Below are positions 1 to 7,533 of a stretch of 10,000 nt of DNA, one piece after another. Where the stretch lies: NCBI GenBank assembly GCA_020216785.1, contig JAIWNO010000090.1:1-10000 (forward strand). The letters are read 5' to 3'. The position numbers and the translations under genes were made by a program. The notes below the pieces were generated by a model that had not been told where the DNA came from, searched no databases, and was given only the letters and a program-made list of their open reading frames with translations. The stretch's first letter is position 1. Every line of letters starts with the position of its first letter. This DNA is from Desulfomonile sp. GTDB taxonomy: Bacteria; Desulfobacterota; Desulfomonilia; Desulfomonilales; Desulfomonilaceae.

Positions 1-3000
1 CCGGTATGGCCGCCACCGAGCATCTGGAAAAACGCCTCGTTCCCGATGTTGCCTATGTAGGTCACGACCGAATACTGTGGAGCACCGGAGATATTGTTCC
101 ACGTGCCGTTCCAGCTATACAGATGGTACCACCCATAAAGGTCGTTATCGGAAACCCTGAAGAACAGTTGTGAGTCCAGTGACGCCAGATACGCGATCGA
201 TCCGCCGTAACTTCCGTTCGAGAGCTGGTTCCACGTGCCGTTCCAGCTGAACAGGTCCCTGCCGGTATGGCCCGTGCCACCATTGCCGTTGAAATAGAAT
301 GAGCCGCCTGCCGTAACCAGCAAGTCCATTGTGGTGAAACCCATATTGGAAAGATTATTAAAGGTGTTGCCGCTGAAGTTGAACAGGTCCCAGCCGGTGT
401 GGCCTGTGCCGCCGTTGATCCGGAAGTACGGCACGTTGCCGATCGCTCCGACCCAGGTCGTGGTCCCATAATTCTTGTTCCCGGATATCTCCTGGAAGGT
501 CGTACCATCATATTGGTAGATATCGTACCCGGCTCCGCTGGTTCCGCCGTAGCCGAGGAAGTACTGATTCCCTCCGGCGTTGCCGAGAGCAGTCAAAGAC
601 GTAAATGTGCCGGAAGGAGCCAGGGTCTGGAACGAATTACCATCCCATCTATACAGCATGTTGCTGGTGATGAACCACACGCTGCCACCGGCGATCCCCA
701 TATATGAGGACGACGACGGCGCAGCGCTCACCCCTGAGAACGTGCCCGGAGGAGCGGTGTTCGCTGACCAGGTCGACCAGACATTGGTGTCGTGGAGGTA
801 TTCCATCACGGCAGTCGTGTACGACTGTCGGAATTGATGAATCGGGTCAAAGTAATAATACGCGAGACCCGCTGCTAAATCATAGGTGTACCGCAGGTTG
901 CCGCCAAGGTTGTGGGCCGCCCCGTCCCCGATGAAGGAGAGCGACTGTCCCGCTTCACCGAGAGAGCGCCAGCCACGGCTCGCGATGTAGTCATTCCACT
1001 GGCCGGTCGCGTAGTCATAGCCGAATGTTTCCGCCGCAGTGCCGCTCAGGACCCAATGCCCTCGGTCGGTTGCCAGCTCATACCAATACGAAAAATTGGC
1101 ATCGAAAGGCAGGGTTTGACCATCTCCAATGAATTGGCCGCTCGTCCCGGCCGCAGTCAGTGCGATCGGTCCCGTTCCGAAGCCGTAGTGAGACCATGTC
1201 CCTTTCGTGTAATCGTAGTTGAACCTGTTGGCCCCACCTACCATCCAGTACCCGACATTGCTCGCGTAACGGTACGCAAACCCATTGCCAAGGTTGATGC
1301 CCGCAGGATCGCTCGTCCCGACAAAGTCCGCAGGTCGCGCCGAAGCCAGGAGCCACGGCGCGTTGCTCCAATCGAAGTGAGTCCAATCACCCGTACCGTA
1401 CGCATACCGGAAGCGCTCGGTAGTCCCGCCCTGCAAGTAGCCGGCAAAGTCGCCCAACGCGTTGTACGCATACGTGAAGCCATTGCCCAGGTCGTGGGAG
1501 CCCTCACCGATGAAAGAAGCGTTCCAGCCCGGCGAGCCGAGCGCAACCCAGCCGCCTACCGCTCCCATGTGGCTCCACTGGCCTGTGGCATAGTTGTACG
1601 AGAACCGATTCGCGGTCCCCAGGCTCCACGTGCCCTCGCCCGCACCGTACGAATAGAGGAAGCCGTTGCCGAGGTCGCGCGCACTGCCGTCACCTACAAA
1701 ACCCGCATTCACATTTGCAGCGGAGAGCGCGAATGCTCCACCGACAGGACCGTAGTGCGACCATCTTCCGGCCGCGTAGTCATAGTCGAAAAACGAGATC
1801 CCTGCGACAAGCCAGTGGCCGACTCCCGTTGCTGCATCGTGCCAGTATGAGAAACCGTTGCCGAGGTCGGCCGGGGACGCCCCGGTGTAACTTCCGATGA
1901 ATTGCCCTGTGAGCCCGGCGGCCGAAAGGGCAAAGGCGCCCCCGACGGGCCCGTCATGCGACCATTGCCCGGTGGCGTACGCGTACCGGAACCTCGTGCT
2001 TCCGCCTGTCTGCCATTGGCCCACAGCGCCGTCGAACAGGTACGACCAGATCGCGTCCAGCACGTGCGCCGTCCCGTCACCCATGAACTCGCCGACAGAG
2101 TTGCCTGCTGCACCGAGCGCATATTGGTTGGCAAACTTGTCGTAATCGTACCATTGCCCGCCTGCGTAGTCGTAGGCGAACTTTGTGAAGCCGAGGGCAT
2201 CGCTTAACCAGGAACCGGTATTGGTGAGCGCGCTGTACGTATACGTGAAGCCATTGCCAAGCGAATAACTCCCTCCATCCCCAACGAACTGCGCTCCCAA
2301 GCCCGAGGCAAGAGACTGCCACCCGCCGAACTGACCATAGTGGAACCAGCCGCCCGTCCCGTACACATATCTGAACCGTTCGGTCAGCCCTGCCTGGAAG
2401 TAACCGCCGGTATCGGTCCCCAGGGTGTACGAATACGTGAAGCCGTTGCCCAGATCGTACGTGCTTCCGTCACCAACAAACGAGGCACTCCAGCCTGCCG
2501 GACCGAGAGGGGTCCATCCGCCGACCGCGCCTATGTGTGCCCACTGACCCGCGGCGTAGTCGTATCTGAATCGCGATGCAGCACCCAATTTCCAGTACCC
2601 TTGCCCCGAGAGGTACGAATACATGAACCCGTTGCCGAGGTCATGCGCCGCACCGTCGCCCATGAACGACGCTGTCTGCCCGATACCGCCAAGGTTGCGC
2701 CAACTAAGAGTATTTCCCGTATGGCGCCATTCTTGGGGACCGTACAAGTACAGAAACCGATACGCCGCGCCGTCTTTGATATATGCCGCATCTTGGGGAG
2801 CATAATACCTGTACGTAAAGCCGTTCCCGATGTTGTGCCAGTAGCCGTCGCCCATGAACAACGCGCTCTCGCCACTGCCGCCAAGCCTTTGCCAGCTTAC
2901 GGTATTGCCGGTGTGGAACCACTGTCCCGGTCCGTACTGGTACTTGAACCGATAGCTCGTTCCGATCTTGAAGTAACCCGAGGAATACCCGCCGGTCATA

Positions 3001-3689
3001 AAGCAATAGGACACTCCATTGCCCAGGTCATGCCACAGTCCGTCCCCCAGGAACGACGCGGTCTGCCCAACTCCGCCAAGGCTCCGCCAACTGAGAGCAG
3101 TATCTCCGGTGTGGCGCCACTCTCCCGTTCCATACAGGTAGAGGAAGCGGTAATCATCACCCTGCTTGAAATATCCCGCGTTTTGGGGGGCGTAGAACTT
3201 GTACGAAAACCCGTTGCCGAGAGCGTACCACGCGCCGCTTCCTATAAAAGCGCCGGACTGACCTGCAGCACCCAGGGTTTGCCAGGACAGAATGTCCCCG
3301 GTGTTATACCATTGTCCTAACTGGTACCCGTACCGGAACCGCCACTTTCCGTCCTGCTGGAAATATCCTGTGTCATAGGGATCGTAATACCGGTAGGTGA
3401 ACCCCGTCCCTAAATTGTACCAGCCGCCGTCACCGATATTGCCGGTGTACGTGAGGCCTGTGCCGCTGAGCGTTTGCCACGTGCCCAGGGCACCGTAATG
3501 CCACCACTGGCCTGTGGTGTTGTTAAACCGGAACTTATTCAAGCCGTCCCGGTACCAGTATTCCCAGGAACCTGTTGTCTGGTGGGTCCACGTGGCTGCC
3601 ATTGCCGAACCGCAGAGCCACACGAGAACCATGAGTAATACCATGCCCCGGACAGCAGGCCGGCAGTGCATCCCCCAACACCGTTTCAT
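1..3689 (-). CDS. Large secreted aromatic-repeat protein with beta-propeller-like region (3' end outside window)
   Basis: The minus-strand frame stays open from the ATG at 3689 to the left edge: 1229 complete codons, no stop (I checked every codon for stops). Residues 1-31 are a classical signal peptide: basic start, hydrophobic core MVLLMVLVWLCG at 16-27, and SAMA|A as the likely cleavage site, so the product is exported. Residues 42-947 are about 14 degenerate repeats of 62-70 residues, each following the pattern (R)FxYxYxxGQW-x-H-x-G ... FxGDG ... LGNGFxYxY ... GYF. From about residue 975 the pattern changes to blades of roughly 45 residues ending in LYxWNGTxxxxS or DLFxxxGN, with recurrent GGTGHTG, which suggests a beta-propeller. 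The start is fixed by a strong ribosome site 8 bases upstream. I do not recognise a named family. A surface or extracellular adhesive or structural role is inference. It is transcribed alone after a long gap, probably from a sigma-54 promoter. Confidence 0.88.
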   Translation of the reverse strand, partial: MKRCWGMHCRPAVRGMVLLMVLVWLCGSAMAATWTHQTTGSWEYWYRDGLNKFRFNNTTGQWWHYGALGTWQTLSGTGLTYTGNIGDGGWYNLGTGFTYRYYDPYDTGYFQQDGKWRFRYGYQLGQWYNTGDILSWQTLGAAGQSGAFIGSGAWYALGNGFSYKFYAPQNAGYFKQGDDYRFLYLYGTGEWRHTGDTALSWRSLGGVGQTASFLGDGLWHDLGNGVSYCFMTGGYSSGYFKIGTSYRFKYQYGPGQWFHTGNTVSWQRLGGSGESALFMGDGYWHNIGNGFTYRYYAPQDAAYIKDGAAYRFLYLYGPQEWRHTGNTLSWRNLGGIGQTASFMGDGAAHDLGNGFMYSYLSGQGYWKLGAASRFRYDYAAGQWAHIGAVGGWTPLGPAGWSASFVGDGSTYDLGNGFTYSYTLGTDTGGYFQAGLTERFRYVYGTGGWFHYGQFGGWQSLASGLGAQFVGDGGSYSLGNGFTYTYSALTNTGSWLSDALGFTKFAYDYAGGQWYDYDKFANQYALGAAGNSVGEFMGDGTAHVLDAIWSYLFDGAVGQWQTGGSTRFRYAYATGQWSHDGPVGGAFALSAAGLTGQFIGSYTGASPADLGNGFSYWHDAATGVGHWLVAGISFFDYDYAAGRWSHYGPVGGAFALSAANVNAGFVGDGSARDLGNGFLYSYGAGEGTWSLGTANRFSYNYATGQWSHMGAVGGWVALGSPGWNASFIGEGSHDLGNGFTYAYNALGDFAGYLQGGTTERFRYAYGTGDWTHFDWSNAPWLLASARPADFVGTSDPAGINLGNGFAYRYASNVGYWMVGGANRFNYDYTKGTWSHYGFGTGPIALTAAGTSGQFIGDGQTLPFDANFSYWYELATDRGHWVLSGTAAETFGYDYATGQWNDYIASRGWRSLGEAGQSLSFIGDGAAHNLGGNLRYTYDLAAGLAYYYFDPIHQFRQSYTTAVMEYLHDTNVWSTWSANTAPPGTFSGVSAAPSSSSYMGIAGGSVWFITSNMLYRWDGNSFQTLAPSGTFTSLTALGNAGGNQYFLGYGGTSGAGYDIYQYDGTTFQEISGNKNYGTTTWVGAIGNVPYFRINGGTGHTGWDLFNFSGNTFNNLSNMGFTTMDLLVTAGGSFYFNGNGGTGHTGRDLFSWNGTWNQLSNGSYGGSIAYLASLDSQLFFRVSDNDLYGWYHLYSWNGTWNNISGAPQYSVVTYIGNIGNEAFFQMLGGGHT
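849..3566 (-). repeat. Fourteen tandem ~65-residue aromatic/Gly repeats inside the exoprotein gene
   Basis: Read on the minus strand, units start roughly at each 'RF-x-Y-x-Y' motif. Examples are WRFRYGYQLGQW, YRFLYLYGTGEW, YRFKYQYGPGQW, SRFRYDYAAGQW, ERFRYVYGTGGW, TRFRYAYATGQW, NRFSYNYATGQW and NRFNYDYTKGTW. Each unit continues with a GG-W or LSW-x-x-LG segment, an F-hydrophobic-GDG turn, and LGNGF-x-Y. Unit 1 (residues 42 on, WEYWYRDG) and unit 14 (ending near YYYFDP, residue 949) are the most divergent. At DNA level the copies are similar but clearly diverged, so they are old duplications rather than a recent perfect array. Spacing, aromatics and glycine turns suggest an all-beta repeat fold. 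Confidence 0.85.
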
Positions 3690-4112
3690 GACCGATTCCT
3701 CCCTGTTTTTCTGTCGCTTTTCATCCAACATTCGCCGTACGTGCTCTCGAGGCACACGACACCCTTGCGCTTTCGCAGGAATTTCTTGGGATTTGGGCTG
3801 ATTGGTAAATTCAATGGAGGCGCCCCGCCGTTCAGCTATGACTTCCGGATCGGACCGGCTCCCCCACGCCGACAGGCTTCCCCAAGGCGCAGCCAGAGGT
3901 AATCAAGGCCTCAGTATTGCCCACGGAATTATCCCGCGGCATCTGATGCGGGGCGGCGATCAAAGGCTCGCGTGTCTTGGAAAAATGCCTCCAAATTTAC
4001 ACCGTTCACGATTGAGCACGCCGAATTCCAGCGCAATCTCCAAGAATCACATACCATTCCTGCCCCAAATCGTATCCTGTTCTCATCATTGAGGTTTTCG
4101 TATAACTACGGT
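3690..4112 (-). other. Predicted long 5' leader of the repeat-protein mRNA
   Basis: If the sigma-54 promoter at 4123-4139 is used, the transcript begins near 4112 and has about 423 untranslated bases. I found no convincing gene here. The leader includes the palindrome GCATCTGATGC (around 3938-3949) flanked by CCCGC and GGGG, which can form a hairpin. It also includes a 42-codon minus-strand reading frame (3929-4057) without a properly spaced ribosome site. I looked by eye for c-di-GMP (GEMM) and cobalamin riboswitch core motifs and did not find them. Confidence 0.35.
3697..3704 (-). promoter_or_regulatory. Ribosome binding site of the repeat-protein gene
   Basis: On the minus strand AGGGAGGA lies 7 bases before the ATG at 3689. 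It decides the start, because several further in-frame ATG codons lie inside the signal-peptide region (residues 7, 16, 20 and 30). Confidence 0.8.
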
Positions 4113-4122
4113 GTTGATATGC

Positions 4123-4139
4123 AGCAATTTCAATGCCAA
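4123..4139 (-). promoter_or_regulatory. Sigma-54 (RpoN) -24/-12 promoter
   Basis: The minus strand reads TTGGCATTGAAATTGCT. Against the established consensus YTGGCACGRNNNTTGCW it differs at two positions only (CG replaced by TT). The essential GG and GC dinucleotides are exactly 10 bases apart (4136-4137 and 4124-4125). This places the transcript start near 4112 and points at the repeat-protein gene. Sigma-54 promoters need an AAA+ enhancer-binding activator, and two palindromes upstream fit that need. The site lies in AT-rich DNA between genes. Activity is inferred from sequence only. Confidence 0.65.
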
Positions 4140-4246
4140 CCCGATCCTATTCTGATAAATTCAAGCCAACTAAATGATATTGCAAGACATTTATTGCAGT
4201 TGTGAACAGGCAAGGAATGATGAGATATCTCTCCTGCGGCAGCAAT

Positions 4247-4265
4247 CTGTCCTAATATCTGACGT
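4247..4265. promoter_or_regulatory. Degenerate palindrome, possible second activator site
   Basis: CTGTCCTAATATCTGACGT matches the perfect palindrome at 4314-4332 at 13 of 19 positions, keeping TGTC in one arm and TCTGAC in the other. Its centre is about 144 bases upstream of the predicted sigma-54 transcript start. It could be a weaker site for the same regulator, but the match was found by eye in AT-rich DNA. Confidence 0.35.
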
Positions 4266-4313
4266 TCCAGTTGTGTTTTGTGGTGATTACAGCAGGATAT
4301 CTATTTTGTATTG

Positions 4314-4332
4314 TTGTCAGAAAATCTGACAA
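4314..4332. promoter_or_regulatory. Perfect inverted repeat, possible enhancer (UAS) for a sigma-54 activator
   Basis: TTGTCAGA-AAA-TCTGACAA has perfect 8-base arms around a 3-base centre. No T-tract follows on either strand, so it is unlikely to be an intrinsic terminator. Its centre lies about 211 bases upstream of the predicted start of the sigma-54 transcript, a typical distance for an enhancer-binding-protein site. An operator for another regulator is the main alternative. Confidence 0.5.
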
Positions 4333-4579
4333 TCTTCCCGGCTTAACAAGCACCCTGATCGTGTACCGCCCTCCATAAGCGCTGCTGCTTCATGCAAATC
4401 GAACGGCGGGTCGGACTCAAGCTGTCGGTAAATCGCGCACTCCGCCCCGGCCACCTCACGCGACTTTGTTCAATGCCCTACAAACCGATGCCTTTGATCG
4501 TCGGTCTGCACGCCCCGGACTGCAGTCAGGCCTGCCGCCGGAAGCGATGGAACATCCGGCAGACCAACGGTTTCGACAG
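4333..4579. other. Intergenic stretch downstream of the transporter-fusion gene
   Basis: No gene is supported here. On the minus strand, GGTCTGC (4503-4509) and GCAGACC (4559-4565) form a widely spaced inverted repeat just after the transporter-fusion stop codon. No T-tract follows, so a terminator cannot be claimed. A 45-codon minus-strand frame without a start codon and ribosome site crosses about 4320-4455 and may be chance or a gene relic. Confidence 0.3.
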
Positions 4580-7240
4580 CTAATAAGAAGCCTGACGGAG
4601 CTTCAGACTGAAAAACCGGCACAGGTTAATGCCGATCTGCGGGTAGACTTTCATGATTTCCACAAAACGGTGGTGCTGAAGCACGTACGCCTCGGTGATC
4701 TCGGCCGCGCGGCAGGTCGCATTCGGAGGCAGTCGAGTAAACATGCTCAGATCACCGAGAAATGAGCCTTCGCCCAAGGTGACTTTCAGCTGCTGGGTCG
4801 GCGTTCCGTACCCGCTGTAAATTTCCACGCTTCCCGAAACCAGCAAGTAAAGGGATGAATTCTCTTCGTTTTCTTTGATGAGGATGTCGCCCGGCTGGAA
4901 TGTTTCCACGTTAAGTACTGTCGCGATGGCGTGCAGTTCCCTGATCCCCATTCCTTCAAAAATGGAAAAGGTCTTGAGTTTATTAACGATGTCAATGATC
5001 TCGGGCATGTCCATCACCTCGTTGGAACACCGGGCGAGTGCGTATCGGGCTAATTGTCGGACGTATTGATCCTCGTCGGTGAGCCGCGATTCGATGACAG
5101 GGATGAAAGCCGGGTCGCACATGCAGTCAGCAACGACGAAAAGCGCGAGCATCCTCGTAAGCGGGTCTTCCGACTCGGCCAAGATGTGGAGCAGCCGATC
5201 GGGTGCGTCGCTCCTCATGAGAGGGAGCAGTTCCCGGCCTTTTTCGATCTTCTCGTCGAGCGGAATGTCATCGATGAGCGGAATCAGGTACGGTGCGATG
5301 TTGCGATGAATGGAATTTTCCACCAGTTCGACCGCGATGGACGCGGTCTCTGACCGAAGCGCCTGATACATGAGCCTCATATCTGCATGCTGCACCCACA
5401 GCGCATAGAAGATCAGTCGCAGGATTTCCTCGTTGATTTCCTCGAGGCACTCCTTGAGCATCGCGACACCCTCACAGCCGTTCATGGACTGGAACTGTCT
5501 TATTGCGATCAGGTTGCCGTACGCGTGGGTAAGCTGCTTGCCGAGGAACGGTATCATCTCGAAGTCCTTCACGCCTGAGAGACGCATGACTTCGAGGATT
5601 CCCTGCTTGACCCGCGGATGCGACTCCAGCAGGGATACTTCCAGGAACGGCATGATCTTGCCGCGGTAGGTTATCAGGGCTTCGATTGCCGCGTTTCTGA
5701 CCCGGTCGTCGGTCTCTTCGAGCAATCGTATGAGCGTTCGTACGGCCCTGATATCCTGATTAAGTGCAAACGACCTGGCTGCGTCCGCTCTTGTTGCGGG
5801 GCTGGGGTCATCGAGCAGCTTGAGAGCTACCTCCGGCTCTATCACCGGGACCTTTCGTTCGTCGATCAGGATGTCGCGTTCGGACCGGTCTTCGACCTCG
5901 GCTCGGCCGAGATCCATTCCTGCTGTGCCGCTGTCGATGGTCCGCACCGCTTCGATCTGGTCGAAGTCGATCTCCTTTTCAACGATCACCTGCTTGAGAA
6001 TACGGCGATAGTGCCGTCGAAACAGGAGTGTCTCAACGACCCAATAAACCGCAAAGACAAACGCGATAAGCGCCAGGGGTCGCGCGTCTACCACGGGCTT
6101 GACTACGATCATGATCAGCGAGCCGGTAAGCATGCCCACTTTCAGGACGGTGCCCCGGATGAAGGTGCGGCTCCAGGCCACGAGTTCTCCGGGCACGATG
6201 CTGAACAGGATTTTGTTCACCGGCCCTGCGATAGCCCGCTGGATGAGGATCGCGCTGAACTGCCCGTACGAGGCTATGTAAATGTTGAAAAATGCAGCGA
6301 GACCAGCAAACAGCGCGGCAAAGTTCACCGGCGCGACGAGGGATGAATTGGTCAACCCCATGGTGGAGTAGAGGCGACCCATAAAGAATAACAGCACGAA
6401 CGTCAACAGGGTGGTCATGCCGCGGAACAAGCTGAGGAATTGCATGAGGGCCTGTTCGGAGGCAAAGGTGTGGTTGGCGATGACGCTGAACTGATACAGA
6501 AAGATCGGCAGCAGGATGTTTGGAATGAGGCCGGTAATAATGAGGTACCGCACGATAGGAAACTGCTTCATCAGTCCTGGTACCTCAACGAGACGCTTCG
6601 AGGGGGCGGTGTTCTTCGACGCTTTACCCTTCGGTTGAGTGCGGCCGATCAGGCCGGGTGCGGTGCGCAGCATATACACCGCAGTGGCGAGGCACGCGAG
6701 CCCGAAGATCAACAGAGTCTCGTCCTCGCCAACCAGTCGTGAGATCGGCCTGGTCCCGAAGCTGCCCAAAGTAGTGCCGAGCACCTGCGCTGCGGTGATC
6801 AGAGGAAAGACCCGCTTTCCCTGGCGAGCGTCGAACAGGTCCCCCGCCATATTCCATAGATACACCAGCAGCATGGAATCCAGCAGGTGCAGAAGCTGGT
6901 ACAGGATCGGATACGACAGCGAAATATCCGCCTTGACCGTAAAGAAAATCGCGGTTACGGCCACGGCATAAAATGTGAGTATTCCGAACAGGAGCCGATC
7001 GTCCGTGAATCGTCTTGCGAGCCGGTCCGCGACGCCGAACACAACGAAGGTCAGCAGTCCGTTGATTACGAGCATCCACGGGATGGAATCCGGCCCATAT
7101 CGCTTGAGAAACGCGGTATCGACGTAATTGCGAAAGATCGCGAATACGAAGAAGATCGAGAAGAAAATGAGCGAAAGCCATAGAAATGCGGACGCTTCAT
7201 GCGCGTAAATCTTCAGGTGCTTTTCAAGAAATTGCTTCAT
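4580..7240 (-). CDS. MFS/NTT-like transporter fused to HEAT repeats and a cyclic-nucleotide-binding domain
   Basis: The product has 886 residues in three parts. Residues 15-405 are a multi-helix membrane region (clear segments near 17-37, 52-71, 83-101, 230-255, 270-290, 300-325, 365-383 and 388-406). The motifs YLWNMAGDLFDARQGKRVFP (127-146) and LGTTLGSFG (154-162) recall the ATP/ADP-translocase (NTT/TLC) branch of the MFS fold. Residues 466-745 are alpha-helical HEAT-type repeats such as DDPSPATRADAARSFAL and EETDDRVRNAAIEAL. Residues 755-880 are a cNMP-binding fold, with FQPGDILIKENEENSSLYLL and a phosphate-binding cassette at 825-842. In that cassette the usual Glu is Asp830 and the usual Arg is Pro839, so classical cAMP binding is doubtful. 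The start is the first available codon after an in-frame TGA; the ribosome site is weak. The substrate is unknown. The architecture suggests a membrane protein whose cytoplasmic solenoid and sensor fold regulate the transporter part. Confidence 0.85.
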   Translation of the reverse strand: MKQFLEKHLKIYAHEASAFLWLSLIFFSIFFVFAIFRNYVDTAFLKRYGPDSIPWMLVINGLLTFVVFGVADRLARRFTDDRLLFGILTFYAVAVTAIFFTVKADISLSYPILYQLLHLLDSMLLVYLWNMAGDLFDARQGKRVFPLITAAQVLGTTLGSFGTRPISRLVGEDETLLIFGLACLATAVYMLRTAPGLIGRTQPKGKASKNTAPSKRLVEVPGLMKQFPIVRYLIITGLIPNILLPIFLYQFSVIANHTFASEQALMQFLSLFRGMTTLLTFVLLFFMGRLYSTMGLTNSSLVAPVNFAALFAGLAAFFNIYIASYGQFSAILIQRAIAGPVNKILFSIVPGELVAWSRTFIRGTVLKVGMLTGSLIMIVVKPVVDARPLALIAFVFAVYWVVETLLFRRHYRRILKQVIVEKEIDFDQIEAVRTIDSGTAGMDLGRAEVEDRSERDILIDERKVPVIEPEVALKLLDDPSPATRADAARSFALNQDIRAVRTLIRLLEETDDRVRNAAIEALITYRGKIMPFLEVSLLESHPRVKQGILEVMRLSGVKDFEMIPFLGKQLTHAYGNLIAIRQFQSMNGCEGVAMLKECLEEINEEILRLIFYALWVQHADMRLMYQALRSETASIAVELVENSIHRNIAPYLIPLIDDIPLDEKIEKGRELLPLMRSDAPDRLLHILAESEDPLTRMLALFVVADCMCDPAFIPVIESRLTDEDQYVRQLARYALARCSNEVMDMPEIIDIVNKLKTFSIFEGMGIRELHAIATVLNVETFQPGDILIKENEENSSLYLLVSGSVEIYSGYGTPTQQLKVTLGEGSFLGDLSMFTRLPPNATCRAAEITEAYVLQHHRFVEIMKVYPQIGINLCRFFSLKLRQASY

Positions 7241-7278
7241 AGGTTGGGCTCTGGGATTCCCGCATCAACCGAGGGGCG

Positions 7279-7307
7279 ATTATAGGCAATTTTGACGAGG
7301 TGCACAA
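7279..7307 (-). promoter_or_regulatory. Sigma-70-like promoter of the transporter-fusion gene
   Basis: On the minus strand TTGTGC, 17 bases, then a perfect TATAAT (-10 at 7279-7284, -35 at 7302-7307). The start of transcription would be near 7271, giving a leader of about 30 bases before the ATG at 7240. The -35 matches the consensus only in TTG. Confidence 0.5.
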
Positions 7308-7340
7308 GGAGTGCGATCAGCTGAATGACGCGACCTCATA

Positions 7341-7377
7341 CGCGATTTTTGAAGTCCGATGACTTCTGTCGGTCGCG
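7341..7377. other. Inverted repeat in the gap between the pilin-like gene and the transporter fusion
   Basis: GAAGTC-CGAT-GACTTC (7351-7366) forms a 6-base stem, and CGCGA (7341-7345) with TCGCG (7373-7377) forms an outer stem. On the minus strand the inner hairpin is followed by AAAAA rather than T, so it does not look like an intrinsic terminator for the upstream gene. It could be an operator or an RNA structure upstream of the transporter-fusion promoter. The rest of 7241-7533 holds no gene I can support. A GTG-started 85-codon frame overlaps the pilin-like gene's stop codon, but its composition is not protein-like. Confidence 0.35.
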
Positions 7378-7533
7378 GGTCTTCAACAATTGATGGAACG
7401 AGTGCTGCCGGCTCTGATTGAAAAATTCCGACGAACATCGGCCCCGTGAATATGGCCGCGTGGACAGCGCCGGCACCTGCGCATGAATTGAGCCTCCCTC
7501 GCCCCGTGATGCAGCGCAAACTTGGTGAAAGCC

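Noticed and set aside
912..1850. Long plus-strand ORF (312 residues) with repeated R-I-x-E-A-V motifs
   Set aside because: It is the in-phase antisense of the repeat-protein gene. The repeats and codon bias of the minus-strand gene keep it open. It has no ribosome site, and the minus-strand product has a signal peptide and a coherent repeat pattern.
2340..3320. Long plus-strand ORF (326 residues) with the same repeated motifs
   Set aside because: Antisense shadow of the same repeat gene, for the same reasons.
1..3566. CRISPR-like or satellite DNA repeat array
   Set aside because: The periodicity is protein-level: units are codon-phased, diverged and part of one open reading frame, with no identical repeats or spacers.
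3802..4205. Plus-strand ORFs of 77-96 residues in the gap upstream of the repeat-protein gene
   Set aside because: No ribosome sites, composition not protein-like, and they cover the predicted leader and sigma-54 promoter.
5618..6346. Plus-strand ORF of 242 residues inside the transporter-fusion gene
   Set aside because: Antisense shadow; highly charged with no recognisable domain, while the minus-strand product has clear TM and HEAT features.
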